Source of the DNA: an uncultured Roseburia sp.
Lineage (GTDB): Bacteria > Bacillota > Clostridia > Lachnospirales > Lachnospiraceae
Assembly: GCA_947088345.1 (NCBI GenBank)
Contig: CAMUGE010000027.1
Span: 1 to 42,194 of the forward strand
Direction: 5' to 3'
DNA length: 42,194 nt
Shown here: positions 16,244 through 26,179 of the stretch, one piece after another
How positions within the stretch are numbered: position 1 is the stretch's first letter
Layout of the letters: each line of letters begins with the position of its first letter
Translations under genes and position numbers: made by a program
The notes under the pieces: model-generated
The model's database searches: none
Seen by the model: only the letters and a program-made list of their open reading frames with translations
Told to the model about the DNA's origin: nothing

Positions 16244-16807
16244 ATGTTTCTTATCGCAGGTTTGGGAAATCCGGGAAAGCAGTATGAGCATACGCGGCAT
16301 AATGCCGGGTTTGATGTCATAGACGCGATTGCCGGAAAATATAATATCAGTGTCAGTGAGAAAAAACACAGAGCGCTCTGCGGCAAGGGCGTGATCGCAG
16401 GTACAAAAGTTATACTCGCCAAACCGCAGACTTATATGAATTTAAGCGGGGAGAGCATCGCTGCGCTGCTCCATTATTATAAAGCAGACGCGAAGACGCA
16501 GCTGCTGGTGGTTTACGACGATATCAGCCTTTCGCCAGGGAGGCTGCGCATTCGAAAAAAAGGAAGCGCGGGCGGTCATAACGGGATGAAAAATATCATT
16601 GCGATGCTCGGTACGCAGGAATTTTTGCGCTTGAAGATGGGGGTCGGGGAAAAGCCGCAAGGCTCTGATCTGGTGGAGCATGTGCTTGGGCGTCTGTCCA
16701 AAGAAGAGCGTCCTCTGGTTGATGAAGCGATTTCGCGCGCTGTTTTAGCTGCGGAGCTGATTGTGGCCGGAGAGACTGACAGGGCAATGAATGAGTTTAA
16801 TGCCTGA
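16244..16807 (+). CDS. pth: Peptidyl-tRNA hydrolase
   Basis: A 187-residue enzyme that frees tRNA from stalled peptidyl-tRNA. The start MFLIAGLGNPGKQYEHTRHN carries the catalytic His19 and Asn9, KPQTYMNLSGES is the second signature, VYDDISL supplies the catalytic Asp, and GSAGGHNGMKNI the third motif. I choose ATG 16244 because TGGAGAT precedes it; an in-frame ATG at 16232 would add four residues. Its 3' end overlaps the long mfd frame, but the likely mfd start is 20 nt downstream. Confidence 0.96.
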   Translation: MFLIAGLGNPGKQYEHTRHNAGFDVIDAIAGKYNISVSEKKHRALCGKGVIAGTKVILAKPQTYMNLSGESIAALLHYYKADAKTQLLVVYDDISLSPGRLRIRKKGSAGGHNGMKNIIAMLGTQEFLRLKMGVGEKPQGSDLVEHVLGRLSKEERPLVDEAISRAVLAAELIVAGETDRAMNEFNA

Positions 16808-16826
16808 TGCGGGCATGGAGGTTACA

Positions 16827-19800
16827 GTGGAAACATTTACGGCCCCGCTGCGGGCATATAAAGAATTTGAGGATCTGGAAGCAGCCTTTTCCAAAATAAA
16901 GGGCATTCTTCAGATTTCAGGATGTATTGACGCGGCAAAGCCGCATATGATGTACGGCATTCGAAACGGAGCCGGAAAACGCCTGATTGTTACCTTTCAG
17001 GAACAAAAGGCAAGAGAATTTTGTGAGGAGTATCGTTTTTTCTGTAAAAACACGGCATATTATCCGGCAAAAGACATTCTGTTTTACCAGTCGGACCTGC
17101 GCGGCAATGCATTAACGGCGGAGCGAATCAATGCGCTTAAAATGCTGGCCGAGGAGGAATCCTGCGCCATTGTGACTACGTTTGACGCGCTTATGAATCC
17201 GATGCCGGACGCGAAAAGAATTTTTCTGTCCGTTTTAAAAATAGCAGCTGCGCAGCCGGTCAGGATGGAAGATATCGTACGTCGTCTGATAGAACTCGGC
17301 TATGAGAAGAATTATCAGGCGGAGGCGATCGGGGAATTTGCTGTTCGAGGAGGCATTATCGATATTTTTCCGCTGACGGAGGAGAATCCGATCCGTATTG
17401 AGCTCTGGGGAGACGAGGTGGATTCCATCCGCTCTTTTGACGCGTCGAGTCAGCGTTCGATTGCAAATTTAGAAGAGGTTGTTATTTATCCGGCATGTGA
17501 GCTTGTTTTAACAGAGGAAGAACGTCTTGCGGGCGCAGAACGGATTGAAAAAGAGGCGAAGGAGGTCGGCGCTCTTTTGCGCAGACAGGGGAAAACGGAG
17601 GAGGCTTACCGTATTCAGTCGGCGGCCGAACAGGTTGCGGAGCAAGTGAGGGAGCTTCATGCAGGCGCCGGACTCGACGCATACCTGTCCTATTTTTGTG
17701 ACGGCAGAGTCTCGCTTCTTGATTATTTTGACCGTAATGAGGCAATTGTTTTTTTAGATGAAGGATTGCGCTCGGCCGAGCAGGGGCTTGCAACCGAGAC
17801 GGAATTTTCCGAGTGTATGCGTCAGCGCATGGAAAAGGGGTATATTCTGCCTGGACAACTGCGGGAGTTGTTTCCGGCAAAGGAAATTTTCGGTAAACTG
17901 GAAAATCGAAAATGCATTTCTCTCGTATCGCTTGACTTGAAAAATAAGTATTTGAATATTTCGGAAAAGATCAATATAGAGACGAAAACAGTAAATCCAT
18001 ACAACAATAGTTTTGAGCTTCTGGTCAAAGATCTTTTGCGTTATAAAAAGAACGGATACCGCACGGTGCTGCTTTCCGGTTCCAAAAGCCGTGCGAGAAG
18101 GCTTGCCGATGATTTGAGGGACGAGGGCTTAAGCAGCTTTTATACCGAAGACTGCAATCATGAGGTAAAGCCGGGCGAGGTGATGACATCGTATGGCAAG
18201 TGTAAAAAGGGGTATGAATACCCGCTTGTCAAGTTTGTCGTTATTTCAGAGAGCGATATTTTCGGCGCGGAAAAGAAAAAGAAAAAAAGACATAAAACAT
18301 ACAGCGGAGAGACAATTGCAGGCTTTTCTGATTTAAGCGTCGGAGATTTTGTCGTGCATGAAAATCATGGGCTTGGCGTATACCGCGGGCTTGAAAAAAT
18401 GACGGTGGACGGCGTTGAAAAGGATTATATTAAAATTGAGTATGCGGACGGCGGAAACCTTTATATACTGGCAACGCAGCTGGAGTTAATCCAGAAATAT
18501 GCGAACGCGGGGGAACGAAGACCCAGATTAAACCGGCTGGGCGGACAGGAATGGAATAAGACGAAATCAAGGGTGCGCGGCGCTGTAAAGGAGATTGCGG
18601 AGGATCTGGTACAGTTGTATGCAAAGCGCCAGAGCAGGGACGGATTTTCGTATGGGCCGGATACGGTCTGGCAGAGGGAATTTGAGGAAATGTTTCCGTT
18701 TGAGGAGACAGAGGATCAGGAGGCCGCCATTGCTGCGACAAAGGCGGATATGCAGAGCAAAAAGATTATGGACCGCCTGATCTGCGGCGATGTGGGATAC
18801 GGGAAAACGGAGATCGCCATTCGCGCGGCGTTTAAAGCAGTTCAGGATGGAAAGCAGGTCGCGGTACTGGTGCCTACAACGATTCTTGCACAGCAGCACT
18901 ATAATACTTTTTCACAGCGTATGAAAGATTTTCCGGTAAATGTGGATCTGCTCTGCCGTTTTAAAAGCAGCAGCCAGCAGAAGAAAACGGTGGAACGCTT
19001 AAAAAAAGGCATGGTTGATATCGTAATAGGAACGCACCGACTGCTCTCAAAAGATGTTGTCTATAAAGATCTGGGACTTCTTGTCGTGGATGAAGAGCAG
19101 CGATTTGGCGTGACGCACAAAGAGAAGATCAAGCAGATGAAAACAGATGTGGATGTGCTGACGCTTACTGCAACACCGATTCCACGTACGCTTCATATGA
19201 GTCTGATCGGTATACGCGATATGAGTGTTTTGGAGGAGCCGCCGATGGACCGGCTGCCGATCCAGACTTATGTCATGGAATATAATGAGGAATTGATCCG
19301 GGAAGCGGTAACACGAGAACTCTCGCGGGGCGGCCAGGTCTATTATGTCCATAACCGCGCACGCGTGCTGGGCGACATTGCGGCAAAGATTGCAGGACTC
19401 GTCCCGGACGCGGTTGTCGCCTATGCGCATGGCCAGATGAAAGAGACAGAGCTTGAAAATATCATGTATCGTTTTATAAACGGGGAGATTGACATTCTTG
19501 TCGCAACAACAATTATAGAGACCGGCCTCGACATTTCCAATGTGAATACCATGATTATACAGGACGCCGACAATATGGGACTCTCTCAGCTGTATCAGCT
19601 GCGCGGGCGGGTTGGCAGATCAAACCGTACTTCTTATGCGTTTTTAATGTATAAGCGTGATAAAATGCTAAAGGAGATTGCAGAAAAGCGTCTTGCGGCC
19701 ATACGGGAGTACACCGAGCTTGGCAGCGGCTTTAAAATTGCGATGCGGGATCTTGAGCTGCGCGGCGCCGGGAATCTGCTGGGCGCAAAACAGCACGGGC

Positions 19801-20354
19801 ATATGGAAGCTGTCGGTTATGATCTGTACTGTAAAATGTTAAACGAGGCAGTCAGAGCTGCGAAAGGCGAGGCCAAAGAGGAAAGTTTTGACACGTCGGT
19901 CGATATTCATATCAATGCGTTTATTCCGATGGGATATATTCCAAATGAGATGCAGAAGCTTGATATCTATAAACGTATTGCGGGCTGTATGGACGAGGAG
20001 GAGATTGAGGAGATTCTGGAGGAATTGATCGACCGGTTCGGCGACCCTCCGCGAAACGTCGAAAACCTGATTACGGTTGCACGCGTCAAAGCGATGGCTC
20101 ACCGGCTTTACTTTACCGAAATTTCACAGAAGGGAGAGGATCTTGTGTTTCTCCTTTATGAAAAGGCAAAGCTTGATGCGGCAAAGATTCCGGAGTTTGT
20201 CGCTTTGTATGGAGGGAGCCTGAAATTTGTCGCGGATGTAAAAGCGCCGAAGTTTATCTATCGCCTGCGGGCAAACTCCAGAGAGAAAAATACAGATGTG
20301 GCCCAGCTTCTGATTCGTATCCTGACAGAGGCCGGACAAATCTTTTTGCCATAG
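16827..20354 (+). CDS. mfd: Transcription-repair coupling factor
   Basis: An ATP-dependent translocase of 1175 residues that removes RNA polymerase stalled at lesions and recruits UvrA. Domains in order: UvrB-like N-terminal region (residues 1-300, [13 protein letters not shown]), RNA-polymerase-interacting domain (about 500-560, [19 protein letters not shown]), SF2 translocase with Walker [10 protein letters not shown] (about 654), DEEQ box (about 754), [11 protein letters not shown] and QLRGRVGRS, then the C-terminal TRCF domain. I place the start at GTG 16827, five nt after GGAGG, instead of ATG 16791, which lies inside pth without a ribosome site. Confidence 0.96.
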   Translation: METFTAPLRAYKEFEDLEAAFSKIKGILQISGCIDAAKPHMMYGIRNGAGKRLIVTFQEQKAREFCEEYRFFCKNTAYYPAKDILFYQSDLRGNALTAERINALKMLAEEESCAIVTTFDALMNPMPDAKRIFLSVLKIAAAQPVRMEDIVRRLIELGYEKNYQAEAIGEFAVRGGIIDIFPLTEENPIRIELWGDEVDSIRSFDASSQRSIANLEEVVIYPACELVLTEEERLAGAERIEKEAKEVGALLRRQGKTEEAYRIQSAAEQVAEQVRELHAGAGLDAYLSYFCDGRVSLLDYFDRNEAIVFLDEGLRSAEQGLATETEFSECMRQRMEKGYILPGQLRELFPAKEIFGKLENRKCISLVSLDLKNKYLNISEKINIETKTVNPYNNSFELLVKDLLRYKKNGYRTVLLSGSKSRARRLADDLRDEGLSSFYTEDCNHEVKPGEVMTSYGKCKKGYEYPLVKFVVISESDIFGAEKKKKKRHKTYSGETIAGFSDLSVGDFVVHENHGLGVYRGLEKMTVDGVEKDYIKIEYADGGNLYILATQLELIQKYANAGERRPRLNRLGGQEWNKTKSRVRGAVKEIAEDLVQLYAKRQSRDGFSYGPDTVWQREFEEMFPFEETEDQEAAIAATKADMQSKKIMDRLICGDVGYGKTEIAIRAAFKAVQDGKQVAVLVPTTILAQQHYNTFSQRMKDFPVNVDLLCRFKSSSQQKKTVERLKKGMVDIVIGTHRLLSKDVVYKDLGLLVVDEEQRFGVTHKEKIKQMKTDVDVLTLTATPIPRTLHMSLIGIRDMSVLEEPPMDRLPIQTYVMEYNEELIREAVTRELSRGGQVYYVHNRARVLGDIAAKIAGLVPDAVVAYAHGQMKETELENIMYRFINGEIDILVATTIIETGLDISNVNTMIIQDADNMGLSQLYQLRGRVGRSNRTSYAFLMYKRDKMLKEIAEKRLAAIREYTELGSGFKIAMRDLELRGAGNLLGAKQHGHMEAVGYDLYCKMLNEAVRAAKGEAKEESFDTSVDIHINAFIPMGYIPNEMQKLDIYKRIAGCMDEEEIEEILEELIDRFGDPPRNVENLITVARVKAMAHRLYFTEISQKGEDLVFLLYEKAKLDAAKIPEFVALYGGSLKFVADVKAPKFIYRLRANSREKNTDVAQLLIRILTEAGQIFLP

Positions 20355-20414
20355 GCGCCCGGACCTTTTGTTACTATGAATTTATAAAATGGAGAAACTC
20401 AGACAAAAAAGATA

Positions 20415-20443
20415 TTGCGGATTTTGACAAAAAGACTTATAAT
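20415..20443 (+). promoter_or_regulatory. Promoter of the foldase lipoprotein
   Basis: TTGCGG (20415-20420), 17 bp, perfect TATAAT (20438-20443). A TTGACA within the spacer is too close to the -10 to serve. A short imperfect hairpin (GTCCCG...CGGGAGAC) follows in the leader. Confidence 0.5.
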
Positions 20444-20511
20444 ACAAAATGATTGTCCCGGAACTTATGGCGGGAGACGATCGTTAAGGAACCGGATGGG
20501 AGGAAATAGCA

Positions 20512-21576
20512 TTGAAGTTAAAAAAGATTACTGCATTTTTATGCAGTACAGTATTGGCAGCGTCCCTGCTTGCAGGATGTGGCGGGGTAAATAATGGGGC
20601 GGCTGTTGCCACCATAGACGGACAGAAGATTGAATATGGCCTGATGCATTTTGTTGCAAGGCTGGAACAGGCGAACTCAGATGATTTTTATACGATGTAT
20701 TATGGTCAGCAGGGGATGTCGTTCTGGAAAAACGATAACGGCGAAGGCATTCCGATGGATCAGGCGCTTGCAGAGGATGTGTTAAACACAATGCAGGAGA
20801 TCTATACATTAGAAAAGCATATGGAAGAATACAATGTATCTTTGACAGAGGAAGAGCAGAATGCAATCAGCCAGGCGGCGTCCGGATTTCTCGCTGCAAA
20901 CAGTAAAAAGGCGCTGAAAGCCCTTGGGGCGGAGCAGGCTTATGTCGAGGAGTATTTAAGGCTTTCTACTATTCAGCAGAAAATGAAAAAGGCCATCATC
21001 GCGGACGTGGATACAAACGTTACGGACGAGGAGGCGAAGACAGGAGCCTATAGTTATGTAGAGATTTCAAAAAGTTCCGAATCACAGGATGCCGATACGG
21101 TTGCGGCTGATCTGGAACAGCTGAAAACACAGGCATCGGCATTTGCGGACGCGGCAGGCGCAGGTACGCTTGAGGCTGCAGCGGAAGAGTACGGCCATAC
21201 GGTTTCCACCGGAACATTTAAGGCGGACGACGATTCCGTGGATGCGGAAGTTGTAACGGCGCTTGGCGGATTAAAGGAGAGCGAGGTTTCCGGCCTGATT
21301 GAGACGGCGGATGCTTATTTTGTCGTGCGCCTGGACGCGGAACTTGACCGGGAGGCGACCGACGAAACGAAAGAATCAATAATCGAAGAACGCGAGGAAA
21401 CTTTGTACAGCGAGACAGTCGAGAAATGGAAAGAAGATTCGGAATGGACGATTGATGAAGATGTGTTGGCAAAGATTTCGTTTGACAATCTCTTTACAAC
21501 GACACCCGAGAGCAGTGAATCGACGGAGTCCGTGCCTGAAGGGACGGAACCTGTCGTTGACGCTACGGAAGAATAG
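20512..21576 (+). CDS. PrsA/SurA-like peptidyl-prolyl isomerase (foldase) lipoprotein
   Basis: A 354-residue exported lipoprotein. The start is TTG at 20512, 8 nt after GGGAGG; no ATG fits. The signal peptide ends in lipobox LLAGC (Cys23). An N-terminal SurA-like helical region (VATIDGQKIEYGLMHF to NVSLTEEEQNAIS) leads to a central parvulin-like segment (TDEEAKTGAYSYVEI, AAEEYGHTVSTGTF, SGLIETADAYFVVRLD), then an acidic Ser/Thr/Glu-rich tail. It probably helps fold exported proteins at the membrane. The rotamase core is divergent, so chaperone activity is more certain than isomerase activity. Confidence 0.82.
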   Translation: MKLKKITAFLCSTVLAASLLAGCGGVNNGAAVATIDGQKIEYGLMHFVARLEQANSDDFYTMYYGQQGMSFWKNDNGEGIPMDQALAEDVLNTMQEIYTLEKHMEEYNVSLTEEEQNAISQAASGFLAANSKKALKALGAEQAYVEEYLRLSTIQQKMKKAIIADVDTNVTDEEAKTGAYSYVEISKSSESQDADTVAADLEQLKTQASAFADAAGAGTLEAAAEEYGHTVSTGTFKADDDSVDAEVVTALGGLKESEVSGLIETADAYFVVRLDAELDREATDETKESIIEEREETLYSETVEKWKEDSEWTIDEDVLAKISFDNLFTTTPESSESTESVPEGTEPVVDATEE

Positions 21577-21592
21577 GAACCGGAAAAGCAAG

Positions 21593-21636
21593 ACAGGGGT
21601 GTGGCACAATGCGGTTTGTGCACCCCCTGTTGTTTT
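21593..21636 (+). terminator. Rho-independent terminator after the foldase gene
   Basis: ACAGGGGTGTGGCACAA pairs with TTGTGCACCCCCTGT (one bulge), followed by TGTTTTC. It spans the ATG at 21609, which argues that the next gene starts at 21657. Confidence 0.8.
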
Positions 21637-21656
21637 CCTGTGGAAGGACAAATAAA

Positions 21657-23192
21657 ATGCCAAAGAAAAGCATAGATTTAAAGAAAGCCATTCAGGTGTC
21701 CGTTCTGCCGGTTCTTGTCCTGCTGTTGGCAGTCGGCGCGCTTGCGGGAAAAGTCAGCATCGGTCAGAAATATCAGAAAGTGATCATAAACGGTGCGCAG
21801 ATTGGGTGTGTATCGCTTCGCGTGCCGGTCGAACCGCTGGTTTTACAGGCAAGGCGGGAGCTTGCCATGGAGAGCGAAGAGCGTTTGCAGCTTGATTTCG
21901 ACTGGGAGAGTGTGACAGAAAAGCAGTGGTTTGAGCCGCTGATGCAGGAAGAGGAGTTAAAAGAAGCAGTCAAAGCGGCGATCAGCGGTACCTGCGTCAG
22001 CACAAAGGAGCGTGTCTATACGGTCGCAATTGAAGACTTCCGTGCGAATTTTTCTTCCATGGAGGAGGTCGGAACGTTTTTATCGCAGGTAAAGGCTCCT
22101 GCCGATACAAACGGCGAATATGAGATCGTCTATGAAAAAGATGATATTCATATCAGCGGCGTGTTAGACGCCGCTCTTGCCAGAAAAGAGGAGAGCAAAA
22201 CGAAAGACAGCGAGCAGGCGGATGAAATCGGCGCGCTCTCGGGCGTTTCGGCCGAGCTGGCAAAAAACTCTGTCTGGGCCGGGGCCGGGTATCACGCAGG
22301 TATTCTGGATATTGATTTTGTGGAAAAAGTTGAAGTTTTTGAAAACTATGTGGCAAAAGAAGAAATTTCCGATCTGCAGGAGGCCGTTTCGGAAGTAACA
22401 AAACAGAAAGAGTCGAATAAAATATATGTAGTGGAGAGTGGTGATTGCCTTTCCGTAATAGCAATGGATCATGATACCAGCGTATCTTCGATCATGGCGT
22501 TAAACGGCCTTAAGGATGCCGATGTGATAAGGGACGGACAGGAGCTTGTGATAGCGGTTCCGGAGCCGGACTTGAAACTGAGGCTGAAAGTGGGAGAGGT
22601 CTATGAAGAAGATTATGACGAAGAGCCGGTTATTATAGAAAATGATTCCTGGTATACCACCAAAGAAGTAGTTTTAGAAGAAGGGATGACAGGGCATCGG
22701 GAGCGCAGCGACATAGTTGTTTATGAGAACGGACTTGAAATCAGCCGTAATATGATAGATCAGAATATTATGACGGCATCGGTGGCGCGGGTTGTCGAGC
22801 GCGGTACGATCAAACCTCCGACTTATATCAAACCGCTCTATGGCGGAAGGTTCAGCTCCGGCTATGGAAGGCGCTGGGGAAGAATGCACAAGGGCGTTGA
22901 TTTTGCCTGTCCGACCGGAACAACTGTATTTGCGTCAAGCGCAGGGACTGTTGTCGCTGCAGGATATAACAGCGGCGGATATGGCAATCAGGTTGTGATC
23001 AGCCATCCTGACGGCAGGATGACGCGCTATGCACATAACAGCAAAATTCTTGTGCGCGTCGGCCAGCATGTGGAGCAGGGGGAAAAAATTGCGTTGAGCG
23101 GCAATACCGGGCGTTCTACGGGGCCTCATGTACACTTTGAACTGTATGTGAACGGTTCTCCGGCTGACCCGATGAAGTATATCAGCTATTAA
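21657..23192 (+). CDS. Cell-wall hydrolase: membrane anchor, LysM, G5-like, M23 peptidase
   Basis: A 511-residue protein from ATG 21657 (GGAAGGAC upstream). A single N-terminal hydrophobic helix (VSVLPVLVLLLAVGALAG) acts as anchor or uncleaved signal. A LysM domain (about 254-302, YVVESGDCLSVIA...) binds glycan, a G5-like region (about 325-395, WYTTKEVVLEEGMTGHRE) follows, and the M23/LytM endopeptidase occupies about 395-511 with zinc ligands in HKGVDF (about 411) and HVHFEL (about 491). The intact HxxxD and HxH motifs predict an active peptidoglycan endopeptidase, or a sporulation-type wall remodeller. It is flanked by a terminator and the murA promoter, so it is probably monocistronic. Confidence 0.92.
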   Translation: MPKKSIDLKKAIQVSVLPVLVLLLAVGALAGKVSIGQKYQKVIINGAQIGCVSLRVPVEPLVLQARRELAMESEERLQLDFDWESVTEKQWFEPLMQEEELKEAVKAAISGTCVSTKERVYTVAIEDFRANFSSMEEVGTFLSQVKAPADTNGEYEIVYEKDDIHISGVLDAALARKEESKTKDSEQADEIGALSGVSAELAKNSVWAGAGYHAGILDIDFVEKVEVFENYVAKEEISDLQEAVSEVTKQKESNKIYVVESGDCLSVIAMDHDTSVSSIMALNGLKDADVIRDGQELVIAVPEPDLKLRLKVGEVYEEDYDEEPVIIENDSWYTTKEVVLEEGMTGHRERSDIVVYENGLEISRNMIDQNIMTASVARVVERGTIKPPTYIKPLYGGRFSSGYGRRWGRMHKGVDFACPTGTTVFASSAGTVVAAGYNSGGYGNQVVISHPDGRMTRYAHNSKILVRVGQHVEQGEKIALSGNTGRSTGPHVHFELYVNGSPADPMKYISY

Positions 23193-23254
23193 GTTCTGTT
23201 AATAATGGATACATATTGCAGGAAATAAGCAATATTTTTGTAATGTGTGACTGC

Positions 23255-23284
23255 TTGACAAGGCGGCAGTTTATCTTCTATAAT
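23255..23284 (+). promoter_or_regulatory. Promoter of murA
   Basis: TTGACA (23255-23260), 18 bp, TATAAT (23279-23284), both perfect. Its position inside a longer open frame that reaches 23216 shows the true start is downstream. Confidence 0.85.
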
Positions 23285-23338
23285 TACGTATTTGTATGGG
23301 GAAGTAGCAGTATTACGTTGAAAGGCATGGTTGTTAAT

Positions 23339-24631
23339 ATGGAACAGTATGTGATTAAGGGTGGAAACCCGTTAGTAGGGGAAGTAGAAATCGGAGGCGC
23401 AAAGAATGCTGCACTGGCGATACTTTCCGCCGCAGTTATGACAGACGAGACTGTTACAATAGAAAATATCCCGAATGTCAGGGATATCAATGTACTGCTG
23501 AATGCAATACAGGAAATCGGAGCGTTGGTGGAGCGAGTTGATGCACATACTGTACGTATCAACGGTTCCTTTATACGTGATTTTAACGTGGACAGTGAGT
23601 TTATCCGCAAGATACGTGCTTCCTATTATCTGATCGGAGCGCTGCTTGGGAAATATAAAAGGGCGGAAGTTGCGCTTCCGGGCGGATGCAATATCGGCAG
23701 CAGACCGATCAATCTGCATTTAAAAGGATTTCAGGCGCTTGGCGCTTCTGTAGATATTCGCCATGGGCTTGTGATTGCCACGGCGGAGAAATTAAAGGGC
23801 ACGCATATCTATTTAGACAAGATTTCTGTCGGTGCGACAATTAATATTATGATGGCGGCGACAATGGCCGAGGGCAAAACAATCATTGAGAATGCGGCAA
23901 AAGAGCCGCATGTCGTTGACGTAGCAAACTTTTTAAACAGTATGGGAGCAAATATCCGCGGAGCGGGCACAGATGTGATCCGAATTGTGGGAGTGGAGAA
24001 GCTTCACAGGACGGAATACTCCGTCATACCGGATCAGATAGAGGCAGGTACATTTATGCTTGCCGCTGCCGCGACAAAAGGCGACATTATGATAAAAAAT
24101 GTCATACCGAAGCATTTGGAAGCCATCAGTGCAAAATTGCTCGAAATCGGGTGCGAAGTGGAAGAATTTGACGATGCCGTGCGTGTTGTGTCGGCAAGAA
24201 GGCTGCACCACACACAGGTGACGACATTGCCGTATCCGGGGTTCCCGACGGATATGCAGCCGCAGATGACAGTCGTTCTTGCGGCGGCTTCCGGAACCAG
24301 TACAGTGACAGAGAATATTTTTGAAAACCGTTTTAAATATGTGGATGAACTGACGCGTATGGGCGCCGATATTAAAGTCGAGAGCAATATCGCCATTATC
24401 AGCGGTGTGGACGGTTTTACCGGGGCCAGAGTGAATGCGCCGGATTTGCGGGCAGGAGCTGCGCTTGTAATTGCAGGCCTTGCTGCGGACGGAATCACCG
24501 TTGTGGATGATATCTATTATATAGAGCGCGGCTATGAAGACCTGGAGAAAAAACTGGCGTCTCTTGGCGCGGTGATCGAAAAAGTCGGTACGGAAAAAGA
24601 AATCAGAAAATTTCGTCTGAAAGTATCCTGA
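23339..24631 (+). CDS. murA: UDP-N-acetylglucosamine 1-carboxyvinyltransferase
   Basis: A 430-residue cytoplasmic enzyme that adds enolpyruvate from PEP to UDP-GlcNAc, the first committed step of peptidoglycan synthesis. The N-terminus KGGNPLVGEVEIGGAKNAAL has catalytic Lys22, and LPGGCNIGSRP has the PEP-attacking Cys117, the residue fosfomycin alkylates. VIPDQIEAGTF and PGFPTDMQPQ are later signatures. Start at 23339 matches the family N-terminus; the spacing from AAAGG is long (13 nt) and ATG 23327 is an alternative. It is transcribed from its own promoter and ends at a 17-bp terminator. Confidence 0.96.
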   Translation: MEQYVIKGGNPLVGEVEIGGAKNAALAILSAAVMTDETVTIENIPNVRDINVLLNAIQEIGALVERVDAHTVRINGSFIRDFNVDSEFIRKIRASYYLIGALLGKYKRAEVALPGGCNIGSRPINLHLKGFQALGASVDIRHGLVIATAEKLKGTHIYLDKISVGATINIMMAATMAEGKTIIENAAKEPHVVDVANFLNSMGANIRGAGTDVIRIVGVEKLHRTEYSVIPDQIEAGTFMLAAAATKGDIMIKNVIPKHLEAISAKLLEIGCEVEEFDDAVRVVSARRLHHTQVTTLPYPGFPTDMQPQMTVVLAAASGTSTVTENIFENRFKYVDELTRMGADIKVESNIAIISGVDGFTGARVNAPDLRAGAALVIAGLAADGITVVDDIYYIERGYEDLEKKLASLGAVIEKVGTEKEIRKFRLKVS

Positions 24632-24661
24632 CAGAAAGCGATGCGATTTTATGATTCCGGA

Positions 24662-24700
24662 AAAAAAGATGATGTATGGAGCTCATACATCATCTTTTTT
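24662..24700. terminator. Rho-independent terminator after murA (bidirectional shape)
   Basis: A perfect 17-bp stem (24662-24678 with 24684-24700) has six As on the left and six Ts on the right. It lies between the convergent murA and HD-GYP genes. Confidence 0.92.
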
Positions 24701-24758
24701 ATGTACAGACCCGCGCACGGAGTGCGCGGCGAGCAGGGGAAGAAATCTTCCCTGCTCG
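24695..24758 (+). repeat. Post-terminator repeat, copy A
   Basis: It begins in the T-run of the murA terminator with TTTTTATGTACAGACCCG. Two perfect hairpins follow: CGCGCAC-GGA-GTGCGCG (24712-24728) and CGAGCAGGG...CCCTGCTCG (24730-24758). Related copies lie at 26174 and 27568. It fits a REP-like or small non-autonomous element, or a structured RNA, but I do not recognise it as a named family. Confidence 0.7.
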
Positions 24759-24811
24759 ATTTAGAGGAAAGAAAAAACTTTATTACAATTGAGCGAAAAG
24801 TGTCTGTCTGC

Positions 24812-25804
24812 TTATAGTATGGACTGGATATGTAAGTCTGACTGTGTAGACAAATCCAGACAGCTTCCGTCGTCGAACTGTACAATCGGTTTTGAGAGAG
24901 AATTTTGGTTTAACATGACAATATTTGCGCTGCGTCCGTCGCTTAACATAATGCGGTTGTTCTGGTACATATTGGCCATATGCTGCAAAAACGTTAAGAT
25001 AAACTGCGGCTTGTATTTGGAGAGGCCGTCCCGTTCAAAATTGGCAATTGCCTGGAACGGACAGAGCGGCGCCCGATAGGAGCGCGCGGCCGTCATCGCA
25101 TCGTATACGTCCCCAATCGCGATCAGCAGTGCAAAATCATTTGTGTCGTTTTGTGTCAGGCGCTGCGGATATCCGGAACCGTCGCAGCGCTCATGGTGGG
25201 AGAGCGCCCCGCGTTTGACGCGCTCGTCGATTGGCAGCGGTTTTAAAAGTTCATAACTTAGCTTTGGATGCGACTGCACAAGGGCAAATTCCTCGTCCGT
25301 ATATTTATCGGGTTTATTTAAGATCTCCGCAGGAATCCGTAACTTGCCGATATCATGCAGCAGCCCGCATAAAGTGACAAGCGCCAGCTCATCCTGTTCC
25401 ATCTTAAGCCAGTGGCCCAGACGGCGGCTGATCAAGGCGACATTTAAAGAATGCGCATAGATGGAATCATCGGAAGCGCGCAGATTATGTACCATATCAA
25501 ATAATTCGAGAGATGTCTTGCAGGAGTGGGAGAGATCAATTGTCTGCTGCAGCATCAGGTTCAGATTCATCGGGACGCCGCCGTTCACATAGTTCTCCAT
25601 GTTTGTTTTGATGGAACTGATAACAATCGTATGGTTGATCTGAAATTCATGAAATTCTTTTGAAGTTTTAAGCTTCTGAGAATATGAGACTGTTACGGGG
25701 GATGCGCCCGGCTGGCTTATGGTCTGTTTTTGCGTTCCTGTTTGCTTATTGTAAGGTTCCGCAGCAGTTACTGTTGTAGATTCGTTTGTATTGGTTTTGC
25801 TCAT
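24812..25804 (-). CDS. HD-GYP domain phosphodiesterase
   Basis: A 330-residue cytoplasmic protein from ATG 25804 (AAAAGAGGTTATGAT upstream); a longer frame to 25861 passes over the promoter. The N-terminal 100 residues are Thr/Gln-rich and unassigned. The HD-GYP domain (about 115-285) has LLHDIGKLRIPAEILNKP, SHHERCDGSGYP and IGDVYDAMTAARSYR, so the metal-binding HD and the GYP loop are intact. Such enzymes cleave cyclic di-GMP to GMP. No sensory or receiver domain is fused, and no diguanylate cyclase is nearby. Confidence 0.9.
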   Translation of the reverse strand: MSKTNTNESTTVTAAEPYNKQTGTQKQTISQPGASPVTVSYSQKLKTSKEFHEFQINHTIVISSIKTNMENYVNGGVPMNLNLMLQQTIDLSHSCKTSLELFDMVHNLRASDDSIYAHSLNVALISRRLGHWLKMEQDELALVTLCGLLHDIGKLRIPAEILNKPDKYTDEEFALVQSHPKLSYELLKPLPIDERVKRGALSHHERCDGSGYPQRLTQNDTNDFALLIAIGDVYDAMTAARSYRAPLCPFQAIANFERDGLSKYKPQFILTFLQHMANMYQNNRIMLSDGRSANIVMLNQNSLSKPIVQFDDGSCLDLSTQSDLHIQSIL

Positions 25805-25848
25805 ATCATAACCTCTTTTCCTTGATGCAAAGATCTCAATATACGAAC

Positions 25849-25877
25849 AGTATAGAAGCATTTCTTAAAAAAGTCAA
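25849..25877 (-). promoter_or_regulatory. Promoter of the HD-GYP gene
   Basis: On the minus strand TTGACT (25877-25872), 17 bp, TATACT (25854-25849). It supports the start at 25804. Confidence 0.75.
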
Positions 25878-25885
25878 TAAAAAGG

Positions 25886-25914
25886 TTGACATTTTCTGAA
25901 TTAAGGTGTAAGGT
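25886..25914 (+). promoter_or_regulatory. Possible promoter of the SAM riboswitch-metK transcript
   Basis: TTGACA (25886-25891), 17 bp, TAAGGT (25909-25914). The -10 is weak. A perfect 12-bp palindrome ATGTCATGACAT (25932-25943) lies between this promoter and the riboswitch and could be an operator. Confidence 0.4.
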
Positions 25915-25978
25915 GAAATCAGTTCATATGAATGTCATGACATGTCAATTGTAAAAATTTCATAATGTACAGAATTTT

Positions 25979-26097
25979 CTTATTCAGAGTGATGGAGATA
26001 CATAGGATCTGTGAAGTCACGGCAACCCCTTTGCGGTAGGTGCCAACCTGAGCGGGCAAATTGTGTGATCTGGCGTTTCATCCAGATCGGATAAGTT
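25979..26097 (+). ncRNA. SAM-I (S-box) riboswitch
   Basis: The closing helix P1 is CTTAT/ATAAG. Conserved elements appear in order: AGAG...TGGAG, CTGTGAAG, GGCAACC (26021-26027), GGTGCCAACCTGAGC (near 26039) and GGATAAG. S-box RNAs bind S-adenosylmethionine and, when bound, favour transcription termination. The terminator at 26153 and metK downstream complete the circuit. Confidence 0.95.
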
Positions 26098-26152
26098 CGA
26101 ACAATAAGAGGATTTGGTAAGATAACGTATGATTGGACGCTGTATATCATTT

Positions 26153-26179
26153 CCGCTTGTTTGTGCAAGCGGTTTTTTT
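26153..26179 (+). terminator. Expression-platform terminator of the SAM-I riboswitch
   Basis: CCGCTTG/CAAGCGG stem followed by seven Ts, about 55 nt after the aptamer. High SAM should favour this hairpin and stop transcription before metK. Confidence 0.88.

Noticed and set aside
16791-16826. ATG 16791 as mfd start
   Set aside because: It lies inside pth without a ribosome site, while GTG 16827 follows GGAGG at good spacing.
23216-23338. Longer N-terminus for MurA
   Set aside because: A perfect TTGACA-N18-TATAAT promoter lies inside it, so it would not be transcribed.
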